Positions 32,396 to 46,211 of a stretch of DNA of 64,000 bases are shown piece by piece. Both the position numbers and the translations under genes were made by a program. This stretch comes from Lamellibrachia satsuma (taxonomy: Eukaryota > Annelida > Polychaeta > Sabellida > Siboglinidae). The stretch spans positions 14,071,001 to 14,135,000 of the forward strand of contig BSQZ01000005.1 of NCBI GenBank assembly GCA_033239005.1, given 5' to 3'. Every line of letters begins with the position of its first letter. Position 1 is the stretch's first letter. The notes under the pieces are model-generated. The model saw only the letters and a list, made by a program, of their open reading frames with translations, had not been told where the DNA came from and ran no database searches.

Positions 32396-33652
32396 ATGTG
32401 TATGTATGCATGGGTCTCCCACATGTGTATGTATGCATGGGTCTCCCACATGTGTATGTATGCATGGGTCTCCCATGTGTGTATGTATGCATGGGTCTCC
32501 CACATGTGTATGTATGCATGGGTCTCCCACATGTGTATGTATGCATGGGTCTCCCATGTGTGTATGTATGCATGGATCTCCCACATGTGTATGTATGCAT
32601 GGGTCTCCCACATGTGTATGTATGCATGGGTCTGCCATGTGTATGTCTGCATGGGTCTCCCACATGTGTATGTATGCATGGGTCTCCCACATGTGTATGT
32701 ATGCATGGGTCTGCCATGTGTATGTATGCATGGGTCTCCCACATGTGTATGTATGCATGGGTCTCCCACATGTGTATGTATGCATGGGTCTGCCATGTGT
32801 GTATGTATGCATGGGTCTGCCATGTGTGTATGTATGCATGGGTCTCCCACATGTGTATGTATGCATTGGTCTTCCACATGTGTATGTATGCATGGGTCTC
32901 CCACATGTGTATGTATGCATGGGTCTCCCATGTGTGTATGTATGCATGGGTCTCCCATGTGTGTATGAATGCATGGGTCTCCCACATGTGTATGTATGCA
33001 TTGGTCTCCCACATGTGTATGTATGCATGGGTCTCCCATGTGTGTATGTATTCATGGGTCTCCCACATGTGTATGTATGCATTGGTCTTCCACTTGTGTA
33101 TGTATGCATGGGTCTTCCACATGTGTATGTATGCATGGGTCTCCCACATGTGTATGTATGCATGGGTCTCCCATGTGTGTATGTAATATGTATGCATGGG
33201 TCTCCCATGTGTGTATATATGCATGGGTCTCCCACATGTGTATGTATGCATGGGTCTCCCATGTGTATGTATGCATGGGTCTCCCTCATGTGTATGTATG
33301 CATGGGTCTGCCATGTGTATGTATGCATGGGTCTCCTACATGTGTATGTATGCATGGGTCTGCCATGTGTATGTATGCATGGGTCTTCCATGTGTATGTA
33401 TGCATGGGTCTCACACGTGTATGTATGCATGGGTCTCCTACATGTGTATGTATGCATGGGTCTGCCATGTGTATGTATGCATGGGTCTTCCATGTGTATG
33501 TATGCATGGGTCTCACACGTGTATGTATGCATAGGTCTCCTACATGTGTATGTATGCATGGGTCTTCAACAAGCGTATGCATGGGTCTCCCATGTGTATG
33601 TATGCATGGGTCTCCCATGTGTATGTATGCATGGGTCTCCCATATGCACACA
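32396..33652. repeat. Minisatellite, 26-27-bp unit, ~46 copies
   Basis: Unit core is GTATGTATGCATGGGTCTCC followed by CACATGT or CATGTGT. Variants are GGTCTGCC, GGTCTTCC and CTCACACG. The 27-bp period opens very long frames on both strands (up to 486 codons, repeating CMHGSPTCV or IHTHVGDPC), which are artefacts. The unit itself contains the palindrome ATGCAT. Confidence 0.97.
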
Positions 33653-34576
33653 CCCAGGTGTGCAATTTTGCATTGATCTGCTGTCTGCATCAACCATTAA
33701 AAGCCCCACTGTTGATATAGAGCCTATGTCACCAAGGCTACACTATTTAATGAGACCCATCAACGACCTGTATTTATGTGGTTATGGAAGCTTCAAGGTC
33801 TGTCAACTGGAATCATCTTTCCAATTACATTACATGCATTAGTCTGTTTGGTTGATTCGGTAAAATAAGTCATTTATCTCTCATTATTATTTATAGCAGC
33901 CAGTGCAGAAGTTTTAGTGGCACCATTAATATTTTATTTTGTCTAATGGTATCAGTCGTATTTGATGAAAGCCACTGGTGTTGTCAGAACCAATTGGTGC
34001 TAACTTTAAATTATATAATAAACTGCCTTCAAATGTCATTACAGACATATTGCCAGGCTCCAATATTTTAATGTTTACTTTTTGCATCCGACATTCATTG
34101 TTTTTGGATTTGTCCAACTTTCTCCAGTAATATTTAAGGATATTTTAATGTGCATTTTGTGATATTTGTTGATAGGTGTCTTATGCTGTGTCATTAAAGT
34201 CGTCATTAAACACAGTTCTTCATGTTTATTTGATGGCATTCAAAAAAATCTGCCAGAGCTCTAAGAGGCTGAGCCAGCAATCTGGTAGATCCAAGAAGAT
34301 ATTTTGCATGTCAACCATCTCAGATTACATCAAATATTGCTCCTTTGATTCTACCAATGAAATGTCTGCCATTCAAGTTTGGCATTTGTTTCATTTATTT
34401 AAAACAATATTTCACACCCCGGATATTTGAGACATACACTGTATATATTGTGTGTAGTTTAAATGACAAAAAATAACATCCATTTATAATAGTTGAATCA
34501 CTCTGTGGCTTTAACCAACAATTCTAGCTATGGTAAAAAAAAAATGTTTTGTGTTAAACGGGTTGATACGAGAAGA
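33653..34576. other. AT-rich spacer
   Basis: No supported gene. Small frames on both strands look random. Confidence 0.5.
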
Positions 34577-37500
34577 ATATCCACAACTGGAGTGTTTGTA
34601 GCATCTCACGGCACTGTTAAGTCCAGTAATGTACACAGACAGTAAGACTTGGAATGAAAGAGTGCATGTTACTGTGTACATCACTGGAGTGTTTGTAACA
34701 CCTCACGACACTGTTAAGTCCAGCTAATGTACGCAGACAGTAAGACTTGGAATGAAAGAGTGCATGTTACTGTGTACATCACTGGAGTGTTTGTAACACC
34801 TCACGGCACTGTTAAGTCCAGTAATGTACGCAGACAGTAAGACTTGGAATGAAAGAGTGCATGTTACTGTGTACATCACTGGAGTGTTTGTAGCATCTCA
34901 CGGCACTGTTAAGTCCAGCTAATGTACACAGACAGTAAGACTTGGAATGAAAGAGTGCATGTTACTGTGTACATCACTGGAGTGTTTGTAGCATCTCACG
35001 GCACTGTTAAGTCCAGTAATGTACGCAGACAGTAAGACTTGGAATGAAAGAGTGCATGTTACTGTGTACATCACTGGAGTGTTTGTAGCATCTCACGGCA
35101 CTGTTAAGTCCAGTAATGTACGCAGACAGTAAGACTTGGAATGAAAGAGTGCATGTTACTGTGTACATCACTGGAGTGTTTGTAGCATCTCACGGCACTG
35201 TTAAGTCCAGTAATGTACGCAGACAGTAAGACTTGGAATGAAAGAGTGCATGTTACTGTGTACATCACTGGAGTGTTTGTAGCATCTCACGGCACTGTTA
35301 AGTCCAGCTAATGTACACAGACAGTAAGACTTGGAATGAAAGAGTGCATGTTACTGTGTACATCACTGGAGTGTTTGTAGCATCTCACGGCACTGTTAAG
35401 TCCAGTAATGTACGCAGACAGTAAGACTTGGAATGAAAGAGTGCATGTTACTGTGTACATCACTGGAGTGTTTGTAGCATCTCACGGCACTGTTAAGTCC
35501 AGTAATGTACGCAGACAGTAAGACTTGGAATGAAAGAGTGCATGTTACTGTGTACATCACTGGAGTGTTTGTAGCATCTCACGGCACTGTTAAGTCCAGT
35601 AATGTACGCAGACAGTAAGACTTGGAATGAAAGAGTGCATGTTACTGTGTACATCACTGGAGTGTTTGTAACACCTCACGGCACTGTTAAGTCCAGTAAT
35701 GTACGCAGACAGTAAGACTTGGAATGAAAGAGTGCATGTTACTGTGTACATCACTGGAGTGTTTGTAGCATCTCACGGCACTGTTAAGTCCAGCTAATGT
35801 ACGCAGACAGTAAGACTTGGAATGAAAGAGTGCATGTTACTGTGTACATCACTGGAGTGTTTGTAGCATCTCACGGCACTGTTAAGTCCAGCTAATGTAC
35901 GCAGACAGTAAGACTTGGAATGAAAGAGTGCATGTTACTGTGTACATCACTGGAGTGTTTGTAGCATCTCACGGCACTGTTAAGTCCAGTAATGTACGCA
36001 GACAGTAAGACTTGGAATGAAAGAGTGCATGTTACTGTGTACATCACTGGAGTGTTTGTAGCATCTCACGGCACTGTTAAGTCCAGTAATGTACGCAGAC
36101 AGTAAGACTTGGAATGAAAGAGTGCATGTTACTGTGTACATCATTGGAGTGTTTGTAGCATCTCACGGCACTGTTAAGTCCAGTAATGTACGCAGACAGT
36201 AAGACTTGGAATGAAAGAGTGCATGTTACTGTGTACATCACTGGAGTGTTTGTAGCATCTCACGGCACTGTTAAGTCCAGCTAATGTACACAGACAGTAA
36301 GACTTGGAATGAAAGAGTGCATGTTACTGTGTACATCACTGGAGTGTTTGTAACACCTCACGGCACTGTTAAGTCCAGCTGATGTACACAGACAGTAAGA
36401 CTTGGAATTAAAGAGTGCATGTTACTGTGTACATCACTGGAGTGTTTGTAGCATCTCACGGCACTATTAAGTCCAGTAATGTATGCAGACAGTAAGACTT
36501 GGAATGAAAGAGTGCATGTTACTGTGTACATCACTGGAGTGTTTGTAGCATCTCACGGCACTATTAAGTCCAGTAATGTACACAGACAGTAAGACTTGGA
36601 ATGAAAGAGTGCATGTTACTGTGTACATCACTGGAGTGTTTGTAGCATCTCACGGCACTGTTAAGTCCAGTAATGTACGCAGACAGTAAGACTTGGAATG
36701 AAAGAGTGCATGTTACTGTGTACATCACTGGAGTGTTTGTAACATCTCACGGCACTGTTAAGTCCAGTAATGTACACAGACAGTAAGACTTGGAATGAAA
36801 GAGTGCATGTTACTGTGTACATCACTGGAGTGTTCGTAACACCTCACGGCACTGTTAAGTCCAGCTAATGTACACAGACAGTAAGACTTGGAATGAAAGA
36901 GTGCATGTTACTGTGTACATCACTGGAGTGTTTGTAACACCTCACGGCACTGTTAAGTCCAGTAATGTACGCAGACAGTAAGACTTGGAATGAAAGAGTG
37001 CATGTTACTGTGTACATCACTGGAGTGTTTGTAACATCTCACGGCACTGTTAAGTCCAGTAATGTACGCAGACAGTAAGACTTGGAATGAAAGAGTGCAT
37101 GTTACTGTGTACATCACTGGAGTGTTTGTAGCATCTCACAGCACTGTTAAGTCCAGTAATGTACGCAGACAGTAAGACTTGGAATGAAAGAGTGCATGTT
37201 ACTGTGTACATCACTGGAGTGTTTGTAGCATCTCACGGCACTGTTAAGTCCAGCTAATGTACACAGACAGTAAGACTTGGAATGAAAGAGTGCATGTTAC
37301 TGTGTACATCACTGGAGTGTTTGTAGCATCTCACGGCACTGTTAAGTCCAGCTAATGTACACGGACAGTAAGACTTGGAATGAAAGAGTGCATGTTACTG
37401 TGTACATCACTGGAGTGTTTGTAGCATCTCACGGCACTATTAAGTCCAGTAATGTACACAGACAGTAAGACTTGGAATGAAAGAGTGCATGTTACTGTGT

Positions 37501-39905
37501 ACATCACTGGAGTGTTTGTAGCATCTCACGGCACTGTTAAGTCCAGTAATGTACGCAGACAGTAAGACTTGGAATGAAAGAGTGCATGTTACTGTGTACA
37601 TCACTGGAGTGTTTGTAACATCTCACGGCACTGTTAAGTCCAGTAATGTACACAGACAGTAAGACTTGGAATGAAAGAGTGCATGTTACTGTGTACATCA
37701 CTGGAGTGTTCGTAACACCTCACGGCACTGTTAAGTCCAGCTAATGTACACAGACAGTAAGACTTGGAATGAAAGAGTGCATGTTACTGTGTACATCACT
37801 GGAGTGTTTGTAACACCTCACGGCACTGTTAAGTCCAGTAATGTACGCAGACAGTAAGACTTGGAATGAAAGAGTGCATGTTACTGTGTACATCACTGGA
37901 GTGTTTGTAGCATCTCACGGCACTGTTAAGTCCAGTAATGTACGCAGACAGTAAGACTTGGAATGAAAGAGTGCATGTTACTGTGTACATCACTGGAGTG
38001 TTTGTAGCATCTCACAGCACTGTTAAGTCCAGTAATGTACGCAGACAGTAAGACTTGGAATGAAAGAGTGCATGTTACTGTGTACGTCACTGGAGTGTTT
38101 GTAGCATCTCACGGCACTGTTAAGTCCAGCTAATGTACACAGACAGTAAGACTTGGAATGAAAGAGTGCATGTTACTGTGTACATCACTGGAGTGTTTGT
38201 AGCATCTCACGGCACTGTTAAGTCCAGCTAATGTACACAGACAGTAAGACTTGGAATGAAAGAGTGCATGTTACTGTGTACATCACTGGAGTGTTTGTAA
38301 CACCTCACGGCACTGTTAAGTCCAGCTGATGTACACAGACAGTAAGACTTGGAATTAAAGAGTGCATGTTACTGTGTACATCACTGGAGTGTTTGTAGCA
38401 TCTCACGGCACTGTTAAGTCCAGTAATGTACGCAGACAGTAAGACTTGGAATGAAAGAGTGCATGTTACTGTGTACATCACTGGAGTGTTTGTAACACCT
38501 CACGGCACTGTTAAGTCCAGCTGATGTACACAGACAGTAAGACTTGGAATTAAAGAGTGCATGTTACTGTGTACATCACTGGAGTGTTTGTAGCATCTCA
38601 CGGCACTATTAAGTCCAGTAATGTACGCAGACAGTAAGACTTGGAATGAAAGAGTGCATGTTACTGTGTACATCACTGGAGTGTTTGAAGCATCTCACGG
38701 CACTATTAAGTCCAGTAATGTACACAGACAGTAAGACTTGGAATGAAAGAGTGCATGTTACTGTGTACATCACTGGAGTGTTTGTAGCATCTCACGGCAC
38801 TGTTAAGTCCAGTAATGTACGCAGACAGTAAGACTTGGAATGAAAGAGTGCATGTTACTGTGTACATCACTGGAGTGTTTGTAACATCTCACGGCACTGT
38901 TAAGTCCAGCTAATGTACACAGACAGTAAGACTTGGAATGAAAGAGTGCATGTTACTGTGTACATCACTGGAGTGTTTGTAGCATCTCACGGCACTATTA
39001 AGTCCAGTAATGTACACAGACAGTAAGACTTGGAATGAAAGAGTGCATGTTACTGTGTACATCACTGGAGTGTTTGTAGCATCTCACGGCACTGTTAAGT
39101 CCAGTAATGTACGCAGACAGTAAGACTTGGAATGAAAGAGTGCATGTTACTGTGTACATCACTGGAGTGTTTGTAGCATCTCACGGCACTATTAAGTCCA
39201 GTAATGTACACAGACAGTAAGACTTGGAATGAAAGAGTGCATGTTACTGTGTACATCACTGGAGTGTTTGTAGCATCTCACGGCACTGTTAAGTCCAGTA
39301 ATGTACGCAGACAGTAAGACTTGGAATGAAAGAGTGCATGTTACTGTGTACATCACTGGAGTGTTTGTAACATCTCACGGCACTGTTAAGTCCAGCTAAT
39401 GTACACAGACAGTAAGACTTGGAATGAAAGAGTGCATGTTACTGTGTACATCACTGGAGTGTTTGTAACACCTCACGGCACTGTTAAGTCCAGCTAATGT
39501 GCACAGACAGTAAGACTTGGAATGAAAGAGTGCATGTTACTGTGTACATCACTGGAGTGTTTGTAACACCTCAAGTCCAGCTGATGTACACAGACAGTAA
39601 GACTTGGAATGAAAGAGTGCATGTTACTGTGTACATCACTGGAGTTTTCGTAACATCTCACGGCACTTAAGTCCAGTAATGTACATAGACAGTAAGACTT
39701 GGAATTAAAGAGTGCATCTTACTGTGTACATCACTGTAGTGTTTGTAACACCTCACAGCACTTAAGTCCAGCCAATGTACACAGACGGTAAGACTTGGAA
39801 TGAAAGAGTGCATGTTACTGTGTACATCACTGGAGTGTTTGTATAATCTCACGGCACTGTTAAGTCCAGCCAATGTACACAGACGGTAAGACTTGGAATG
39901 AGAGT
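34577..39905. repeat. Satellite-like array, 97-98-bp unit, ~55 copies
   Basis: Unit contains CACTGGAGTGTTTGTAGCAT, then CTCACGGCACTGTTAAGTCC, AGTAATGTACGCAGACAGTA and AGACTTGGAATGAAAGAGTG. Variant positions: GTAGCATCTC/GTAACACCTC, CCAGTAATG/CCAGCTAATG and GTACGC/GTACAC. Groups of variants recur about 875 bp apart (nine units), so part of the array has higher-order structure. The last four to five units are diverged and shortened. At 5.3 kb it is the largest array in the window. Confidence 0.97.
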
Positions 39906-42900
39906 CATGCTTTTGTTAAAATCATAGAAGGAATTGACTTTGAGTAACTTTTGTGAGTGATCTTATTAAAGTATGTACAGTTTGACCACTTTAGCCTTTT
40001 TTGCTGAATTTTTGCCATATTCGGTAAAAAGTAATTTAATAGTTCGTCTGGTGATTTCACCAAAACTAAAAAAATTGCACAAACTAGCTAGAATGTTGTA
40101 GTAGATATTAGAGATTTGATTTGTCATGAAATGATTCAGAAACAAGACGCACAATCGGAATTTGAGAGGGAGGGTTTAGTGACCTCTTACCATCACAAGT
40201 AAGAGTAGCACACGGTGAGCTTCAACTGTCATCTGTTCCAACAGATGTGTGGTCACAGCAACAATGTAGACATTGAAATAAGAAACGGACAAATGTGTCA
40301 GCTTTTAATAAATAAGACTTTATTCTACTGGTGGTTGAATCACTACAGTCGGCTCAAAGCGTGCACATTGCTGTCATGCGCAAAATGCCTGCTTTCAGAA
40401 AGGTAAAAAAGACCACTCAAATCATAAAAACACAACACAACACTACAAGAATGATCTAGAATATCTAAAAAATAAATTACACACTAGTGTCACTACCTTC
40501 CTAACAACATACATGACTGGTCTAGTGCAAAACCTACAGGGTATTTCAAAAACACTGTCTAAACATTATTCCGCAGACTGGCAAACCATCTGCTCAACCA
40601 TATCATGTACATATATATGAATATGTTGTATATAATTAATTTACAGGTGCAGCAAACCACCACTCACAATAGGAATTTCGTTTTGATTCACGACACATTC
40701 CAGTCATTGACATCATAACAAACTTTGGGCCACACAAGGATGAAGAAATTTTAACTGAATTTGATCAAAACTGCAACTAAGTTCTGCAGGTTATTGATTT
40801 GTAATGTTGGTGCAGAAACACACATAGAAAAGAGAAATGGGGACAAACACATGCATGGACATCATGTCCTCATGATATGCAAATGTTAAAGCTACGAATC
40901 TGTATGCTATGTTTCAAACTCTTCATTTCAGCTGCCGAATACTTGACTGTCGGCCACCCAGCCAGTAATTGATGTGGGTGCCCCAAAATTCTCAATGCCT
41001 TTTATCTGCGCGCACGCACCACTTCATAATGATGTAGAAAACCTCACAGTCGTGCAATCACTTTTTATAATGGATTAAAACTCTTCATTTCATACATACA
41101 TGACATGTTAATTTTAGCTAGAAAAGAGTTAATCGTACACTTCTCTTTTCACGATATCTCCCAACTCGCCCTCACAAGACCCGAGTGATCTGTTGTCGGA
41201 CTACCTGGTGGTCGGCGGCAACTACATGGGTGGTCAGTAACAGGTGCCACACCACAAAACTGGCAGAGACATTAAAACATCTGAACATGGCGGTGGTACC
41301 TCTACATAATTTGGTGCAGTGGATAGTTCACTGTGACAATGGCAAGTCGGACAAAGTAAATACATTAAAATAACAAGTGCGTCTAGAGTTTCCCAACACA
41401 CCGGTTTCAGATCTGACCATTTTGTGGGCGGAATTTTACATACAACCAGACAAAAACATGAAATTTGCTACCATTGTGCAATTACTGACAAGTGGCTGCT
41501 GTCTGCAGTGGCTGGCACAGGAAGTGCTGCAGCGATAAACTGGGGGCACATTTGTATGAGCAGGAATCCTGCAACAAAACGATGACGTGGGAAAAGACAG
41601 AGACAAGACAAGACTGCACAGCTAACAGGGACACCTTTGTACACAATCTGCTATGTAAAGCTACAACTGTCCTCGGACCTCGCTTCCTTCCAACACGCCA
41701 ATATATCAGCAATTGTTATGTACAGCGACATAATAAAAAAACTGGTCAACATTGCGATGGACAAAATCTTTATATGGCTGTGACCACGCAACAACCGTTT
41801 TGACCCCTGACCCCCTACCACCCCATACGCACTCTGGCACCATCATCAAATATCAGCAGTTTCAACTGTGTGCATAAGGACAGACAACCACCTTACTACC
41901 TCATTCACTCGTTACAATCGTTGTTGCACATAAAACATATCCAAAGTCAAGTACACATCATACCAAAAGTCTGAAAAATTAATCTAACCAGTGGCATGTG
42001 TCGCAGCTTCACCAAGCCAATAGCAAGTAATCAAGGCCGACACAGCAACAAAAAATACTTCACCTAAGAGAAGACACTTGTCACATTCAAACAGGCCAAC
42101 TACTTAAATAGGTATATATACATGTAGCAATAATATCTCTTAGTTGTATGCCCTGCGCTAAAACTTTCCTGTCATCGATCTGAACCAGGGTTCACACATG
42201 CCACAACAGATGTGGTTCGACAGACGGAGAATCCACAATGGTGTGGGTGCGACATGCACATATGCACAGTCCACACAGTTTGTGTAGTCATTACACTCCT
42301 ACATTATATTGCTTTGTGACACGCCCGCTGCTTACGCACAGTTTCAATATATTTGAGTGCATATCGCATGACAAAATGTCTATATTCTTATGGCAAAACA
42401 CATTCTAAAATGACATGGCGAGTGTGTAACAGTAACAGATCCGACAAGAGACTACAAAATTACAACTAAAACTAACACAAGATAATCGTAATACGTAATA
42501 GCAGCACACAGTGAACGAGGCACCGCACTATCAGATCGGTCATTACACATTAAACATTCATATAAAAGCTGCTCGTGTTGTGCAAACTTAACAATGTCAC
42601 ACATTGCTGGAATCTCGCCGACTCCACCTATAAAATCAACGCTGCCGACACACGCACGTCTATAGAGCTGGGTGCAGCAGACAGAGATTAGACAAGAGAC
42701 AAGAGAGAGAGAACTCACTACAGAGTGATACACACCGTTCAATACTGCGGACAATGCATGTTCCAGAAGTCTGAAAGAACAAAGAAAACCTGTATTCAAC
42801 ACTCAGAAAACAATCGCCAAAGGGCAGCATAGATCAAATTTGACAAACATCCTATTCTAGATAGTTTCAAAAAGACAGCCTTTACATGCAACCCTTTAAT

Positions 42901-44969
42901 GCTGAATGTCTGACATGTTTTGCAACACTAAAAGCTTTATGCAAAGTAGATTACGTCTACATTACAGTTTACAAATAACGTCAATGCACACACAACTTAC
43001 ATAAAATTTTTATTTAAACATTTAGCACATCTATGTAGAAGTATCCTGTGTGCTGATATTGCATGAAATTAACTCATTGTTCACGCTCAACTTGTTAGGT
43101 TCATTCTAAGCGATTCATCACACACAAATACACACACACACGCACGCACAAGTTCTGAATGTTTTAGAGCGATGCAGTGCATACAGAACTGACAGCCGCT
43201 GTCAGTAGATAGCCTCACATTAGCATACTGGTTAGTTTGACACAATATGTCAGCATGATAGCTACAATGGTACACTGCTTGACACAGTTTTTACAAGAAA
43301 TGTTCAGTTCACCGTCAGCCACTTTCACCCAAGTATGTGTGATTCCTGTGTAAAGCTTGTAGCAAGATGGTCCCAGATAGACAAGAGGAAATTAGGATAT
43401 TTAAGAATTTCAAGTTTTTTCAACCTTAACAAGTTCATTGCAAAAAAAATGGAAATCATTTTGCCCCAAAATGAAAAATTACTGACAGTAAAACATGAAA
43501 CACTCCTCCGACATACCTAGGCAGGGGACCATATTATTGGCACCCCCAGGAAGCCAGCAAGGGGTTGTATCAACAATGAGAACGTCTTCAGCGACAGCCC
43601 CCGTGCACAAGAACACGCCATGCTATTAGTGACATGCATGGTACATGCTGGTAACATGCAGACTACAAATTAGCAACATGCAAGTCTGTACATGCGTGCA
43701 TGCAGACGGGACTCTAAGTCAAGCTACATGCCTGTCACAACTTGGCCTTGAATCTCACATGGTGTGCACGTTCATTTGCTGTGTTTACTGTCATCAGCGG
43801 AATACACTGGCTGGCGACTAATTTGGACAATTTCTCGACCAAACATGTGATGCAACAAAACTTACAAAACTGTTGCAGCTGTATTGAGCACACACCACTG
43901 AGACTCCAGACGAGAGATTGCGCAACAATCATGCTACATCACACACACACAGCTACACACATAGCAGTATTGTTTACAGGTTGACTTTTATCAAGTTTAC
44001 ATTGCTAGAGATTATCGAGTAGCAACTACAAGATGAGCATGTCAGACATTAGCATTAAAGGGCCACAGAAGTACGTCGGCTTCATCCAGGAAATGACGTT
44101 CCAGTATAAATCCTGCAGACACATTCACAGAGTACGGAGTATATCTAACAGATATTTCGGCGAATTCCTGCACAACTACAGAAAGTGTGGATTGTACCAA
44201 CAGCAGCAGCATCCTGTCAGCTGACCCATATTCTTGCATAACACTGTCCACAGAATATCACCATAAATCGGCCAAGTTACATTTAAACTGCTGCTAAGAG
44301 AGACAGCGGCAGAGATCACCAGAAAGCTACGTGACGACAACCAACAGGCAAGACTAACACTGTACACGACTGACTAGACACTACCAATATACATAATGTA
44401 CAAATTAGCACAGGCATGAATGGCAACGGCAACATCATGAAACTAAGTTCTGATAGGTTCAACCGATGGCAAAAACTACAATGTATCACATTAAACTTAG
44501 CCTTGGTATGACAACCATGGAGACAAGGCACAGCTTAACTATATCGCAGCACCCCAGCAAGAGGAGACACAAATGCCACTCAGATCAACCACAGAGAAAT
44601 AAAAACACCCTACCATTTTAGGCATTGACTAGAGAACTGCCCAAAAGAGAAGACAGAGGAGAGAGGGAGGGCACCATCAAACTATCCTACTGTAGGCTGT
44701 CTGGCAAATATCAGAGTAAAGCTTTTCGCTGAAGGGGGGAGACTCACACACTGATCCACTAAACAGGAATGTGAGTGCATCTTCAAACACAAACGCCCAG
44801 GGAGACTGAAAACATGCGTGACTGCCAAGACACACGACTGAATCATTGGAAGCTCCTACTAACCCCGGCCTACCAACCCCAGTCTGCCAACAGTCACAAA
44901 TGCACGCTTCCATCTTACAAAACAATCGATTAGCTTTCCCCAGACCTGTACAATTATGAACCACCCAAC
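39906..44969. other. Long unique region; includes probable 3' UTR of the HMG-box gene (- strand)
   Basis: This 5-kb stretch is almost free of tandem repeats, unlike its surroundings. No supported open frame is seen. On the - strand it directly follows the stop codon at 44970. The complement of TTTATT at 43009-43014 gives an AATAAA about 1.96 kb past the stop, and another lies at about 40319. How much of the region is transcribed is not visible. Confidence 0.45.
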
Positions 44970-46211
44970 TCAGATCGAGTTCTGCTGCTGGTGGCCATGC
45001 CGGAGATTCTCAATTATGTCATAGGCCTTCTCAAGCTCCTGCGTCAGACGCTGCACCTCCTTTGTCTTCTCAGAGAGGGCGCTGCGCAAGTGCTGCAGCT
45101 CGCTCTCGAGGATGTTCTCCTTCCGGAAGACGGGCTTAGCGCCGGTGGGAGCACTCCCCCCGCTCGATTCCCCGGGGTAGACACTCCACGGGTTGTAGGC
45201 ATAGCTGTTGTACTGGTTGTGTGCGGAGGGGAAGGAGGGAGCAGAGGTGCTAGGCTGACTGGGGACAGGGAGGCCGAAGCTGGGTGGCCGCTGTAAGCTA
45301 TCTACAGGACCATTTTTGAGAGTTGCTTCGAGCGGCGGCGCGGCACAGGAGGAAGGGAACATAGACTGTGTGGAAATGTCTGTGTTATTACCATTTTGGC
45401 CGGCGCTTGCGACCGCCTCGTTCGCTAGCTGTGCTGGCGGGTCTCTGCTGCCACCATTACTGTCATGACTGTTGCCTTCCTCGGGCGCGCGAGATTCTAT
45501 GGGTGTCGCCCTCTTGTGGCCATCATGGTTGCTTCCATGATGTGCGAGTGCGTCTGTCTGGTCGACGCCGTTCTGGGAGCTTGCGGTGTCACCAGGTGAT
45601 GCGACGGACGGCTGACCCTGCTGCTGCATGGTCTGCTGCATTGCCTGCTGGATCACGTCGAAGCCCGCCGTCGTGTTGTACTGCTGCTGTTGTTGCTGCT
45701 GCAACAGCTGTGGCCACAGCCACGTTGCGGCCTCACTCGTCTGCTGGGCGCTGCTTGTCACAACTTGCTGGCCGGGGCTAAACTGTACTGCGTCGCCCCC
45801 ACCGCCACCAGGGGGCTGTATGTGTAGATATGCGACCCCCATGTTGCCGGCGCCCGTCTGTGGCGTGGCAACAACCATCGGGTTGCCCTGGCCACTTGCC
45901 CACACTTGCGAGAAGTGGGGCAGGGCGCTCGACAGTGCATTCGTCACCTGTTGCTGTTCGGCACTGTTTGCGCCAAATACCATTGGTAGGCTGGCAGCAC
46001 TGGCCAGGTTGCCTTGGAATGGCATCTGCATGCCGGTCATTGCCATCTGTGGCCGGAACATTGACTGCTGTTGTTGCGCAGCGGCACGGTTCTTGTTTGC
46101 AGCAGCTGCCTTCGAGTCCTTGTCTTTCTTCTTGTTGCGTGGTTTTACGAGATCCGACGCCTGGAGACCAGTCACCTTGAGGTAGTGTTGTAGCTCCTCC
46201 TCATACTGCAC
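44970..46211 (-). CDS. HMG-box protein (SMARCE1-like), last exon: end of HMG box, Q-rich region, coiled coil
   Basis: The acceptor (TTGTTGTAG on the - strand) continues the HMG box in phase 0 with VQYEEELQHYLKVTG, then a basic nuclear-localisation-like stretch (KPRNKKKDKDSKAAAANKNR). A long low-complexity region follows, rich in Gln, Ala, Gly, Ser and Pro (two Q runs: AAAQQQQSM and LLQQQQQQQY). The last 50 residues form a heptad coiled coil (ENILESELQHLRSALSEKTK, then VQRLTQELEKAYDIIENL). It ends in stop at 44970; the exon encodes 413 residues. Vertebrate SMARCE1 instead has a conserved SPAYLAY segment after its box, which is absent here. The gene may therefore be a relative or a divergent form rather than a strict orthologue. 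Confidence 0.88.
   Translation of the reverse strand: MQYEEELQHYLKVTGLQASDLVKPRNKKKDKDSKAAAANKNRAAAQQQQSMFRPQMAMTGMQMPFQGNLASAASLPMVFGANSAEQQQVTNALSSALPHFSQVWASGQGNPMVVATPQTGAGNMGVAYLHIQPPGGGGGDAVQFSPGQQVVTSSAQQTSEAATWLWPQLLQQQQQQQYNTTAGFDVIQQAMQQTMQQQGQPSVASPGDTASSQNGVDQTDALAHHGSNHDGHKRATPIESRAPEEGNSHDSNGGSRDPPAQLANEAVASAGQNGNNTDISTQSMFPSSCAAPPLEATLKNGPVDSLQRPPSFGLPVPSQPSTSAPSFPSAHNQYNSYAYNPWSVYPGESSGGSAPTGAKPVFRKENILESELQHLRSALSEKTKEVQRLTQELEKAYDIIENLRHGHQQQNSI

Noticed and set aside
32320..33842. Very long open frames on both strands (up to 486 codons)
   Set aside because: They are translations of a 27-bp tandem unit; a period divisible by three keeps all frames open. There is no non-repetitive domain and no start or splice context.
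34577..39905. Resemblance of the regular 97-bp array to a CRISPR array
   Set aside because: There are no unique spacers between repeats; the whole unit is repeated, and the host is an animal.
45368..46185. + strand frames opposite the HMG-gene last exon (137-185 codons)
   Set aside because: Antisense shadows of a GC-rich, Q-rich coding exon. The - strand frame has domain support and correct splice phase.
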